DNA of 64,000 nt from NCBI RefSeq assembly GCF_030486405.1, contig NZ_CP129613.1, positions 1,488,001 to 1,552,000 of the forward strand, given 5' to 3'. The stretch's first letter is position 1. The number at the start of each line of letters is the position of its first letter. Shown here piece by piece: positions 10,201-19,346 of the stretch. Origin of the DNA: Mycolicibacterium sp. HK-90 (GTDB lineage Bacteria; Actinomycetota; Actinomycetes; Mycobacteriales; Mycobacteriaceae). Under the pieces are notes generated by a model. That model made no database searches and was not told the origin of the DNA. It saw only the letters and a list, made by a program, of their open reading frames with translations. The position numbers and the translations under genes were made by a program.

Positions 10201-11005
10201 AGAGACCCTTCGCGCGCAACACGGGCCGGTTCGGGCACCGACCATCCGGCTGTTGCCGGCGCGGGTGCCCGGGCTCGGACCGGTGTCCCGGACACACCCC
10301 GCCACCGAGGTGGCGCTGGGGCTCGGCGAACGTGAACTCGCCCCGGTGCTACTCGATTTCGCCGCCCAGCCCGATCTGCTGATCCTCGGCGATACCGGCT
10401 GCGGAAAGTCGACCGCGCTGCGCACGCTGTGCCGGGATCTGGTGACCGCCAACGAGCCGGCCGCCGTGCAATTGCTCATCGTGGACTTTCGCCGGGCCCT
10501 GCTGGGCACGGTGGAATCGGACCATCTCGCCGGCTACGCGGCGTCGTCCGGGGCTCTGGACGCCGCGCTGCCGACGGTGCTCGAGACGATGCGGTCCCGG
10601 ATGCCGGGGCCCGACGTCACCCAGGGGCAGCTGCGGGACCGGTCGTGGTGGGTGGGTCCGGAGGTGTACGTGGTGGTCGACGACTATGACCTCGTCGCGG
10701 GCTCAGGGGCGAATCCGTTGTCGGCCCTGCTGGAATACCTGCCACATGCTCGTGACCTCGGACTGCACTTGGTGTTGGCCCGCCGTTCGGGCGGTGCGGC
10801 GCGGGCGATGTTCGATCCCGTCCTGGCCGCGGTCAAGGATCTGGGCTGCATGGGCCTGATGATGAGTGCGAGTCCCGATGACGGCGTGCTGCTGGGTTCG
10901 GTCCGGCCGGTGCGGCTTCCGCCGGGACGTGGCACGCTGCTCACTCGCTCGACGCCCGATCAATTGATTCAGGTCACGATGTCCGGCGGGGACGGGAAGT
11001 GGTGA
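7286..11005 (+). CDS. eccC4: ESX-4 motor ATPase EccC4 (FtsK/SpoIIIE type, single polypeptide)
   Basis: A 1239-residue FtsK/SpoIIIE-type ATPase that recognises and drives ESX substrates. Two N-terminal transmembrane helices (about residues 30-75) precede three ATPase domains. Walker A motifs are GATGSGKS (near 433), GGPQSGKS (near 753) and GDTGCGKS (near 1035). A clear Walker B of domain 1 is LLIVVDEFSEL. The subunit is unsplit, unlike ESX-1 EccCa/EccCb. No good Shine-Dalgarno precedes ATG 7286, so the exact start is open. The stop overlaps the next gene. Confidence 0.95.
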   Translation: MEPIRTPLPAGGSHEVVIDAPPPLPRSTPVSLLTRLLPLVLVAAMAGMIAVYVTSGAAAGRGPGFAMFPIIMVMSALGTAAYSLKTGGRATELHRDRCEYLRYLDGIDAAAGETARSEWLELHADQPEPSRLWTLAGGERMWHRGPDAPEFCVVRVGVGERPPATRLVAAGSDPGREVDPVTASALAQLIRRRSTVADAPVTVNLRHLGHLGVSGPPELVRALLRAMVCQLATAHSPQHLRIAAILDAPTARDWDWMKWLDHHWHPGHDGEPETLRLRVLSALPAAEPPMHTVVIVDSASARLAHPGPGVTLVSVADHAESGATDLDLHLSAEAVRGGGISARPDQLTAAQALTCARRLARYRVADRPTTTGWLQLIGVDDPARIDPPSRWRSRDRERFLRVPVGWRDDGTVLDLDLKEAAQGGMGPHGLCVGATGSGKSEFLRTLVLGLVATHSPEALNLVLVDFKGGATFLGLHQTRHVSALITNLAEEAQLVDRMADALAGEMTRRQELLRAAGNLANVAEYRSRSDLPALPALLIVVDEFSELLQQHPDFADVFVAIGRVGRSLGIHLLLASQRLDEGRLRGLDSHLSYRVCLKTFSPNESRSVLGVSDAYELPNEPGSAYLKTPSGEIVRFQTAFVSAPGPVAERSPRATSEIPRRFVVPWTATARRLTPRPRTTMLQQVLGRLEGHGPAAHQVWLPPLPPAIPLSDVLLSEAEPLVVAIGLVDRPYEQRRDRLIVALGAGQGNVAIIGGPQSGKSTAAKTLALALAATHHPRDVQLYCLDFGGGALSALHVLPHVGAVAGRGDADLVRRTVAELHAMVSAREARFRDRGIGSVAEYRTRRETDDPFGDVFLIIDGWSTFRGEFESLETSITALAVQGLSLGVHVVVTASRWAELRPALKDQLGTRIELRLGDPAESEMDRKRARHIGQCGPGRGLTREGHELLIALPRLDGTASENGIGVALGRVAETLRAQHGPVRAPTIRLLPARVPGLGPVSRTHPATEVALGLGERELAPVLLDFAAQPDLLILGDTGCGKSTALRTLCRDLVTANEPAAVQLLIVDFRRALLGTVESDHLAGYAASSGALDAALPTVLETMRSRMPGPDVTQGQLRDRSWWVGPEVYVVVDDYDLVAGSGANPLSALLEYLPHARDLGLHLVLARRSGGAARAMFDPVLAAVKDLGCMGLMMSASPDDGVLLGSVRPVRLPPGRGTLLTRSTPDQLIQVTMSGGDGKW

Positions 11006-12156
11006 GCGCCGCTGTCATCGAGGCCGGGCCGGTGATCGTCCGCGGACCCGGCCCGGTTCCGGCCGACCTCGCCGCAGCGGCGGTGGCCGGTATCGATGAC
11101 GAGATCGCCCTGATCGGCGATGATCTCGTCACCACAGCTGAGCTGTGGGCCGATGTCCTCGAAGCCGCCGCGGCCGGTGCGCCGAAGCTCACGGTGGTGT
11201 GTCCTTCGTTCTGGACGGCCGATCAGCGCGAACGGGTGCGGAGCGCCGGCAGTGTGGCCGGGGCCGAAGTGACTGTGATGCAGCGGGTTCAGGCCCTGAG
11301 CGCACCGCTGAGGAGTACGTCGTGGGTCGTGGTAGAGATCGCCGATGAGCTCGTGACGATGACGGGTGTCGATGCCGAACCGATCATGCTGGCCCGCCAC
11401 TGGGACGCCGATCTCGATCCGGAGGTGGTGGTACGCGCCGTGATCGAGATGGCCGGTGTGCCGGTCGAGGTGACCGTCGACGCGCCGGAGGAAGTTGCCG
11501 GGGCGACGGCGTTGGGCACAGCGGTGGTGGCCGGGCTGCATCAGCACGGGCTCGTGGCAGCCCTGGCCGATCCGCGGCGGTGGCGGGACGCGCTCGACAC
11601 CTCTGACGTCGCTGCCGGCGAGAACACCGGCGGGCCGGCGCGCCGGGGTCGGGCGGCGGTCTGCGCCGCCATGGGTGTGGTGGTGATCCTGGGCGGGATC
11701 GCGCTCACCGGCCAGGGCCGGCCGGCGGACGACCCCGCGATGACGGTTCTGGTGGAGGGCCGCGTGGGTATGCAGATTCCGGCCGGCTGGACCGTGGACC
11801 GAATAACCGACGGTCCGGGATCGGCTCGGGTTCAGGTGGTTTCGTCCTCCGATCCACAGGTGGTGGTTCATTTGACCCAGTCCGCCGTCGGTGAGGGTGC
11901 GGTGGCCGACACGTTGCACCAGGCCCTGCGGGAGCAACCGCCGGGCGTGTTCACGGACTTCGATCCGGCCGCCGTCGTCGCCGCGCGCCCGGTGGTCAGC
12001 TACCGGGAGATCCGTGCCGGGCGCGAGATTCGCTGGGCAGTGTTCGTCGACGGGCCGGTGCGGATCGCGATCGGGTGTCAGAGCGCCCCGGGTCACGGTG
12101 AGGCGGTGCGGCCCGCATGCGAGGCGGCGACCCGCTCAGCGCACGCGGTGGCGTGA
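10999..12156 (+). CDS. Type VII secretion-associated protein, Rv3446c family
   Basis: A 385-residue protein at the position of Rv3446c between eccC4 and esxU. The N-terminal 200 residues resemble an actin/Hsp70-like fold with DELVTMTG-type motifs. A single transmembrane helix lies at about residues 218-237, followed by an extracytoplasmic C-terminal domain of about 145 residues. The starts GTG 10999 and GTG 11002 are both possible; the second gives a GTGA overlap with eccC4. It may take the place of EccE, which this locus lacks, but that is speculation from topology. Confidence 0.85.
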   Translation: MVSAAVIEAGPVIVRGPGPVPADLAAAAVAGIDDEIALIGDDLVTTAELWADVLEAAAAGAPKLTVVCPSFWTADQRERVRSAGSVAGAEVTVMQRVQALSAPLRSTSWVVVEIADELVTMTGVDAEPIMLARHWDADLDPEVVVRAVIEMAGVPVEVTVDAPEEVAGATALGTAVVAGLHQHGLVAALADPRRWRDALDTSDVAAGENTGGPARRGRAAVCAAMGVVVILGGIALTGQGRPADDPAMTVLVEGRVGMQIPAGWTVDRITDGPGSARVQVVSSSDPQVVVHLTQSAVGEGAVADTLHQALREQPPGVFTDFDPAAVVAARPVVSYREIRAGREIRWAVFVDGPVRIAIGCQSAPGHGEAVRPACEAATRSAHAVA

Positions 12157-12232
12157 AATTCGGTGGAACCGAATCGGCGTCTGCTGCGTCGAATTGTTAT
12201 ATCCCGCAAGACAAGATCGGAAGGCCATTGCA

Positions 12233-12556
12233 ATGTCACCAGGACAGACGGGGCCGCTGGGCGCCGATTTCGACGTAATGGCCAGCGTGGCCGGCCGGAT
12301 CGACGGTCTCAACGACGACATCCGGACCATGCTGCAGCTGTTCATCGGCCGGATGAGCAGCGTCCCGCCCACGGTGTGGGGTGGGGCGGCGGCCCTGCGG
12401 TTCCGGGACGTGGTCGACCGCTGGAATCGCGAATCGCTCACCCTGCACACCACGCTGGGCCGGATCGCCGAGACTGTCCGGGCCAACGAGCGCACGCTGC
12501 GCACCGCCGCCGACACCCATGCGCAGCGCCTCGGCGCTGTCGGCGACGGCATCTGA
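12233..12556 (+). CDS. esxU: ESX-4 WXG100 protein EsxU
   Basis: A 107-residue WXG100 protein, predicted helix-turn-helix hairpin with the turn motif WGG in VPPTVWGGAAALRF. It should form a heterodimer with EsxT as an ESX-4 substrate. The start is ATG 12233, with GGAAGG 9 nt upstream; the frame is open further upstream inside the preceding gene but that is not coding. It lies 12 bp before esxT. Length matches the roughly 105 residues of Rv3445c. Confidence 0.93.
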   Translation: MSPGQTGPLGADFDVMASVAGRIDGLNDDIRTMLQLFIGRMSSVPPTVWGGAAALRFRDVVDRWNRESLTLHTTLGRIAETVRANERTLRTAADTHAQRLGAVGDGI

Positions 12557-12568
12557 TCGGAGCCCACC

Positions 12569-12865
12569 ATGGATCAGGTTCTGTCCTACGACTTCGGTGA
12601 GATCGAGTACACGGTCCGCCAGGAGATTCACACCACCTCGGGCCGGTTCAACGCCGCCCTCGACGAATTGCGTTCGCACATAGCGCCACTGCAGCAGACG
12701 TGGACCCGTGAGGCCGCGCAGGCCTACGCCGTCGAGCAGGCGCGGTGGAACAAGGCCGCGGCGGCGCTCAACGACATCCTGTTCGCGTTGGGCAATGCGG
12801 TACGCGACGGTGCCGACGACGTGGCCGCCACCGATCGCAGTGCCGCGAACGCGTGGGGCAGCTGA
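12569..12865 (+). CDS. esxT: ESX-4 WXG100 protein EsxT
   Basis: A 98-residue partner of EsxU. The turn motif is W-T-R rather than W-x-G (LQQTWTREAAQAY). From memory this substitution is conserved in M. tuberculosis EsxT, so it is a family trait, not decay. The C-terminus ends NAWGS after a predicted second helix. In M. tuberculosis rplM follows directly; here about 11 kb of other genes intervene. Confidence 0.93.
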   Translation: MDQVLSYDFGEIEYTVRQEIHTTSGRFNAALDELRSHIAPLQQTWTREAAQAYAVEQARWNKAAAALNDILFALGNAVRDGADDVAATDRSAANAWGS

Positions 12866-12882
12866 GGCCCCTCACCGAGCCG

Positions 12883-12923
12883 GTGCGGTCCCGTTCGGTG
12901 GAGAGGACCGGGCGGGACCGCAC
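12883..12923. terminator. Hairpin between convergent esxT and helicase genes
   Basis: Perfect 11-bp arms GTGCGGTCCCG (12883-12893) and CGGGACCGCAC (12913-12923) with a 19-nt loop lie in the 67-bp gap between two convergent genes. No T tract follows on either strand, so it would be a tail-less bidirectional terminator of the kind proposed for mycobacteria. Confidence 0.55.
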
Positions 12924-12932
12924 ACTTCTGCG

Positions 12933-14339
12933 TCAGCGGCTCGAGCTGGAATCGCCTGCCCGCCGGGGACGGCGGTGGCCACCGCGCTGCTGCCCGCTCG
13001 CGCCGGACCGGGCCGACGGCGCACCGCCGTTGCGCGAGGAACCGTTCGGGCGGTTACGCCGCTGCTGCTGGCCGGACTTGCCGGGCTGGCCGGACCTGCC
13101 GCCGCCCTGACGTCGCGGTGCCGGAGCGGCCTGGGCGGCGGGCTCGGGACGGATCGGATCGCCGAAAACCCGGTCTCCGGGGGCGATCTCACGCAGCACC
13201 GGATGGTCGGTGCCCTTCACCCGGGTGATCGTCGGCTTGACGCCGGCCTTGCGGGTCAGGCTGCGGACGTCGGAAACCTGCGCGTCCTGCATGATCGTCA
13301 CCACGGTGCCCTCGTTGCCGGCGCGGGCCGTGCGCCCCGACCGGTGCAGGTAGGCCTTGTGCTCGACCGGCGGGTCGGCGTGCACGACGAGGCTGACGTC
13401 GTCGACGTGGATGCCGCGCGCGGCGATGTCCGTCGCGACCAGCACCGCTGCCGAGCCGTCGGAGAACGCCGTGAGATTGCGGGTGCGGGCGTTCTGGGAC
13501 AGGTTGCCGTGCAGTTCCACGGCCGAGATGCCACGCGAATTCAGTTGGCGGGTGAGATTTTTCGCTCCGTACTTGGTGCGGGCGAACACGATGGTGCGGC
13601 CCGGCGCGGCGGCCAGGTCGGCGACCACGTTGATCCGCGTGGCGTTGTCCACGTGCAACACGTGGTGCACCATCGCGGCCACCGGCGACTGCGCGGAGTC
13701 CACGCTGTGCACCACCGGGTTGTGCAGGTAGCGGTCCACCAGCACGTCCACCCCGGCATCCAGGGTGGCCGAGAACAGCAGGCGCTGGCAGTTTTTCGGC
13801 GTGCGGTCCAGCAATCGCTTCACACCGGGGAGGAAGCCGAGGTCGGCCATGTGGTCGGCCTCGTCGAGCACGGTGATCTCGACCGAGGACAGATCGGCGT
13901 GGCCCGACTTCACGTGGTCCTCGAGCCGGCCGGGGCAGGCGATCACGATGTCCACACCGCGCTGCAGGGCGGCGATCTGCGGGTTGGGGCCCACCCCGCC
14001 GAAGATGTTGATCGACCGCAGCCCGGTAGCGGCGGCCAGCGGGGCCAATGAGGCCTCGATCTGGGTGACGAGCTCACGGGTGGGCGCCAGGATCAGCGCG
14101 CGGGGCCGGTTCGGTGCCCGGCGGGTGCCGCTGGTGGCCAGACGGGCGACCAGGGGAAGCAGGAAGGCGTAGGTCTTGCCGGAGCCGGTGCGGCCGCGGC
14201 CGAGCACATCGCGGCCGGTCAGCGAGTCGGGCAGGGTGGCGGCCTGGATGGGGAACGGGCTGTGCACCCCGTTGGCGGCCAGAGCGGAAACGAGCTCTGC
14301 GGGCAGGCCGAGGTCAGCAAAAGACGTCTGGGCAGACAA
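12933..14339 (-). CDS. DEAD-box ATP-dependent RNA helicase
   Basis: A 468-residue DEAD-box helicase. It shows the Q motif, motif I GRTGSGKT, Ia PTRELV, II DEAD (VLDEADHM), III SAT, and VI HRSGRTARAG across two RecA domains (about residues 1-360). A basic, low-complexity Arg/Gly/Ser/Gln-rich tail of about 95 residues probably binds RNA. The start is set at TTG 14339, with CGGAG 7 nt upstream; an ATG at 14456 would add 39 residues unlike any helicase N-terminus. The roughly 120-nt A/T-richer leader before it suggests an untranslated region. Confidence 0.9.
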   Translation of the reverse strand: MSAQTSFADLGLPAELVSALAANGVHSPFPIQAATLPDSLTGRDVLGRGRTGSGKTYAFLLPLVARLATSGTRRAPNRPRALILAPTRELVTQIEASLAPLAAATGLRSINIFGGVGPNPQIAALQRGVDIVIACPGRLEDHVKSGHADLSSVEITVLDEADHMADLGFLPGVKRLLDRTPKNCQRLLFSATLDAGVDVLVDRYLHNPVVHSVDSAQSPVAAMVHHVLHVDNATRINVVADLAAAPGRTIVFARTKYGAKNLTRQLNSRGISAVELHGNLSQNARTRNLTAFSDGSAAVLVATDIAARGIHVDDVSLVVHADPPVEHKAYLHRSGRTARAGNEGTVVTIMQDAQVSDVRSLTRKAGVKPTITRVKGTDHPVLREIAPGDRVFGDPIRPEPAAQAAPAPRRQGGGRSGQPGKSGQQQRRNRPNGSSRNGGAPSARSGASGQQRGGHRRPRRAGDSSSSR

Positions 14340-14628
14340 AAACAAACTCCGAAGAAAGAGGGCGGTTGTCCTGCCCGGCGCGGGTGATTCCCACGGCGCT
14401 GAGATTGAAGTTCGAGATTGCGGCAGAGGCAGAACAGGCAAGCCGCGACGGCTCAACCATACCGGTACCGGAGTGGATTCCTCGATTTCCGGCGGCTGAC
14501 CAGCGGGTGGTATCCATCACAGGCCAGGCAGGTCAACTATCCTGGCGGGTACGCGTGAATGCCATGTCAATGGCCCGACGCCGGGAGAGATGATCGCCGT
14601 GGCCGCATCGAGGAACGCGGGAGGCCGG

Positions 14629-15894
14629 ATGTCCACCCGGGCCCTGCCCGCGAAGGTGCGCGCTATCCATGATCTGTTCATCGACGGCCAGGTGGACGCC
14701 GACTCCCTGGATTCCACCCCGGTTCGTCGCGTCATCGTGGAGAGTTGGCAGCGCAGCCTGGCCACCGGCGTCGACCCCGATCTGGGCACCCGTGCGGCCG
14801 CGGCGGCGGCCGCGCTGACCGAACTGCGCAACACGCATCCACTCGCGCCCACGCTGCCGCTGATCCGGCGGCTGCTGGTCGACGATGCCGTCGACGCCGG
14901 CGTGGTGGTGGCGATCACCGCGGCCGACGGCACCCTGCTGTGGGTCGAGGGAGATCCGGGGGTGCGGCGCAAAGCCGAGGCGATGAACTTCGTGCCCGGA
15001 TCCGACTGGAGCGAGCGGGCAGCCGGGACCAACGCGCCCGGTACCGCGCTGGCCCTGGACCGGGAACTGCAGATCCTGGGCTCCGAGCACTTCTCCCGCA
15101 CGGTGCACTCATGGAGTTGTACCGCGGTGCCGGTACACGACCCGGCGACCGGGGCGCTGCTGGGCGCCATCGACCTGACGGGCGGGTCCGCCGTCGCGTC
15201 CCCGCAGACGTTGGCACTGGTGCGGGCCACCGCCGTCGCGGTCGAGAACCAGCTGGCGTTGTTGCGCCTCACCGGGCCCGCCGCACCCGCGGCCGCCGAG
15301 GGTCCGCGTCTGACCGTGCTGGGCGCCGACCGTCCCCGCTGGGAGGTGCCCGACGCCGCAGGCCGGCCCCAGTCGAGCGTGCTGACCGGACGGCACGCCG
15401 ACATCCTGGTGCTGCTGATGCGCCATCCCGAGGGGCTGAGCGCCGACCACCTGGCCATGCTGCTCGACGACAAGGACCTCGACGTGGTCACCGTGCGGGC
15501 CGAGGTGTCGCGGCTGCGCCGGGTCATCGGCGGCACCTACATCGCGTCGCGGCCCTATCGCCTGCTGGCTCCGGTGGCCAGCGACCTGGGTGACGCGTTC
15601 GAAGCCCTGCAGGCCGGGAATGTCTCGGCCGCCCTGGACGCGTACACGGGCGCGTTGCTGCCGCAGTCGGTCTCCCCGGCGATCGCCCGGTTACGCACCG
15701 AGCTGAGTGCGAGCCTGCGCGAAGCGGTGCTGGCCGGGGGCAACCTGAGCCTGTTGCGGCGGTGGTTGGCGCTGCCCGACGGCCGTGACGATCGGCGCGG
15801 TTGGCGGATGCTGCACGACCATGCCGAGGCCGACCCGGTGGCGCGCGCGCAGGCTCGTGGGCACCTGGCCGGAATCGACGCTGAGCTGGGCTGA
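14629..15894 (+). CDS. GAF-domain transcriptional regulator of the aldehyde/ethanolamine genes
   Basis: A 421-residue protein with an AcoR-like N-terminus (VRRVIVESWQRSLATGVDP, about residues 30-48) and a GAF sensor domain (about residues 80-210). A C-terminal region with a winged-helix-like segment carries LTGRHADILVLLMRHPEGLS and VRAEVSRLRRVIGG. It lacks the AAA+ sigma-54 domain of classic AcoR. This architecture commonly precedes an aldehyde dehydrogenase gene in actinobacteria, as here. ATG 14629 is chosen for GGAGG 4 nt upstream; ATG 14590 and GTG 14599 are alternatives. It probably activates the downstream gene. Confidence 0.82.
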   Translation: MSTRALPAKVRAIHDLFIDGQVDADSLDSTPVRRVIVESWQRSLATGVDPDLGTRAAAAAAALTELRNTHPLAPTLPLIRRLLVDDAVDAGVVVAITAADGTLLWVEGDPGVRRKAEAMNFVPGSDWSERAAGTNAPGTALALDRELQILGSEHFSRTVHSWSCTAVPVHDPATGALLGAIDLTGGSAVASPQTLALVRATAVAVENQLALLRLTGPAAPAAAEGPRLTVLGADRPRWEVPDAAGRPQSSVLTGRHADILVLLMRHPEGLSADHLAMLLDDKDLDVVTVRAEVSRLRRVIGGTYIASRPYRLLAPVASDLGDAFEALQAGNVSAALDAYTGALLPQSVSPAIARLRTELSASLREAVLAGGNLSLLRRWLALPDGRDDRRGWRMLHDHAEADPVARAQARGHLAGIDAELG

Positions 15895-15937
15895 ATTGTC
15901 GGCCTGCCGGCGTGCTGATCGTCTCGCCGACGACCCT

Positions 15938-15974
15938 GCAACGCCTCTTTTGATCAGTGCAACTGTGCTGCAAC
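15938..15974 (+). promoter_or_regulatory. Three TGCAAC direct repeats before the aldehyde dehydrogenase
   Basis: TGCAAC occurs at 15938-15943, 15958-15963 and 15969-15974 within the 142-bp spacer between the GAF regulator and the aldehyde dehydrogenase. Starts are 20 and 11 bp apart, close to whole helical turns. Placement 60-100 bp before the start codon suits activator sites, probably for the GAF regulator; this is inference. Confidence 0.45.
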
Positions 15975-16036
15975 CTACTGCTGACTACCTTTAGTGACGA
16001 TCGACACATATCGGTGTCCGAATGCAGGAGATTGCC

Positions 16037-17560
<1,524 letters not shown>

Positions 17561-17578
17561 AGCCCCCTGAACCGCCGT

Positions 17579-17633
17579 CGAGTGTGGAGCTGTTGCGACA
17601 TTGACCCGCACGCTCGTAACAGCTCCACACTCG
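17579..17633. repeat. Long inverted repeat after the aldehyde dehydrogenase, with the rest of the 370-bp spacer
   Basis: Perfect 16-bp arms (17579-17594 and 17618-17633, CGAGTGTGGAGCTGTT and its complement) enclose a 23-nt loop. It begins 19 bp after the stop codon and may act as a terminator or attenuator. It shares GTCGAGTGT at its left edge with the palindrome at 22840. The remainder of 17561-17930 holds no gene I can support, and no cobalamin-riboswitch core was recognised. Confidence 0.6.
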
Positions 17634-17930
17634 CGGTACCTGTGCTGAACAACTGAACATCGATGAAGCCGTCGGTATCTGACGGCGGCTTCGCCATGTC
17701 TGCGGGAGCTGTCGGAGCGCAGGCGAAATTGCTTGTGCCGCAGTGCATAGCGTAGGCCTGCCGGTCGCTGGACGCAGATTCGCGTTGGGGTGGACAGAGT
17801 GGCGGCCGCGGGCGATACTCATTGAGTCAATGGTTGAGAAACCTACCTTTAACCCGCCCCGAGGGCGGAGGCGCTGGCCGCCCAATGGTGGCCCCATATG
17901 CGAATAGTGTTGTCAATGAAGGAGTTTGAA

Positions 17931-19346
17931 ATGGCGGGTGTGGAAGAACACCTGGAGAGCGCTGACTATCTCAAGAAGCGTCAGCTCAAATCCGGAAGTG
18001 CGGGCTGGCTGCTGCTGGCCGGCCTCGGCGTCAGCTACGTCATTTCCGGCGACTTCTCGGGCTGGAACTTCGGCCTCGAGCAGGGCGGCTTCGGCGGCCT
18101 GCTGATCGCCGTCGTGATCATCGCAGCCATGTACTTCTGCATGGTTCTCGGGTTGGCCGAACTGTCCTCGTCGCTGCCCGCGGCGGGCGGTGGCTACACG
18201 TTCGCTCGCCGCGCGCTGGGGCCGTGGGGCGGGTTCGCCACCGGTACCGCGATCCTGATCGAGTACTCGATCGCGCCGGCCGCGATCGCCACGTTCATCG
18301 GCGGCTACGTCGAATCGCTCGGCCTGTTCGGCATACACAAGGGCTGGTGGGTCTACCTGGCGGCGTTCATCATCTTCATCGGCATCCATCTCGCCGGCGT
18401 CGGTGAGGCGTTGCGGCTGATGTTCGTCATCACGGCGATCGCCCTGCTGGGCCTGGTGATCTTCGCGGTGAGTGCCATCGGGAGCTTCGACGTCGCCAAC
18501 CTGACCGACATCGCCCCCGACACGGCCGCCGCCGGTGCCTCGGCGTTCCTGCCGCACGGTTACCTCGGTATCTGGGCCGCCATCCCGTTCGCGATCTGGT
18601 TCTTCCTGGCCGTCGAGGGCGTCCCGCTGGCCGCCGAGGAGACCGCCAACCCGGAGCGCAACGTGCCGCGCGGCATCATCGCCGCGATGACGGTGCTGAT
18701 CGTCACTTGCGTGACGGTGCTGTTCCTGACCACGGGTGCCGGTGGCGCGGAAGCGATGTCGACGGTGGACGATCCGCTGGTGCAGGCACTCGGCGGTGAG
18801 GGCACGGCGGCCAAGTTGGTCAACTACATCGGCCTGGCCGGTTTGATCGCCAGCTTCTTCTCGATCATCTACGCCTACTCCCGGCAGACGTTCGCCCTGT
18901 CGCGGGCCGGCTACCTGCCCACCGCACTGTCGGTGACCAACAAGCGCAAGGCCCCGACACTGGCGCTGATCGTCCCGGGCATCGTCGGCTTCCTGCTGTC
19001 GCTGACGGGTCAAGGTGCCCTGATCCTCAACATGGCTGTCTTCGGCGCGGCGCTGAGCTACGTGCTGATGATGGTCAGCCACATCGTGCTGCGGGTGCGT
19101 GAGCCGAACATGCCGCGGCCATACCGCACCCCGGGTGGTATCGCCACCACCGGCTTCGCCCTGGTGGTCGCGGTCGTGGCAGTCATCGCGACCTTCCTGG
19201 TGGACCCGGTCGCCGCGGGCCTGTGCCTGCTGGTGTTCGCCGGATTCATGCTCTACTTCGCGGTCTACAGCAGGCACAAGCTGGTCGCCAACTCGCCCGA
19301 CGAGGAGTTCGCGATGCTCGCGCAGGCGGAGAGCGAACTGAAATGA
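17931..19346 (+). CDS. Ethanolamine permease, APC superfamily
   Basis: A 471-residue amino acid/polyamine/organocation transporter with about 12 hydrophobic helices, resembling the Eat ethanolamine permease family (SGDFSGWNFGLEQGGFGG near the N-terminus, AEETANPERNVPRG in the central loop). ATG 17931 is chosen because AAGGAG lies 6 nt upstream. Its stop overlaps the eutB start as ATGA, so uptake and cleavage of ethanolamine are translationally coupled. Substrate is inferred from family and the eutBC linkage. Confidence 0.9.
   Translation: MAGVEEHLESADYLKKRQLKSGSAGWLLLAGLGVSYVISGDFSGWNFGLEQGGFGGLLIAVVIIAAMYFCMVLGLAELSSSLPAAGGGYTFARRALGPWGGFATGTAILIEYSIAPAAIATFIGGYVESLGLFGIHKGWWVYLAAFIIFIGIHLAGVGEALRLMFVITAIALLGLVIFAVSAIGSFDVANLTDIAPDTAAAGASAFLPHGYLGIWAAIPFAIWFFLAVEGVPLAAEETANPERNVPRGIIAAMTVLIVTCVTVLFLTTGAGGAEAMSTVDDPLVQALGGEGTAAKLVNYIGLAGLIASFFSIIYAYSRQTFALSRAGYLPTALSVTNKRKAPTLALIVPGIVGFLLSLTGQGALILNMAVFGAALSYVLMMVSHIVLRVREPNMPRPYRTPGGIATTGFALVVAVVAVIATFLVDPVAAGLCLLVFAGFMLYFAVYSRHKLVANSPDEEFAMLAQAESELK

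Noticed and set aside
12569..12865. EsxT lacking the WxG motif as a sign of decay
   Set aside because: The WTR variant is, as far as I recall, the normal form in EsxT orthologues, and the rest of the protein is intact.
17634..17930. Cobalamin riboswitch before the B12-dependent ethanolamine genes
   Set aside because: I looked for the conserved B12-box core and did not see it; only an ordinary ribosome site precedes the permease.
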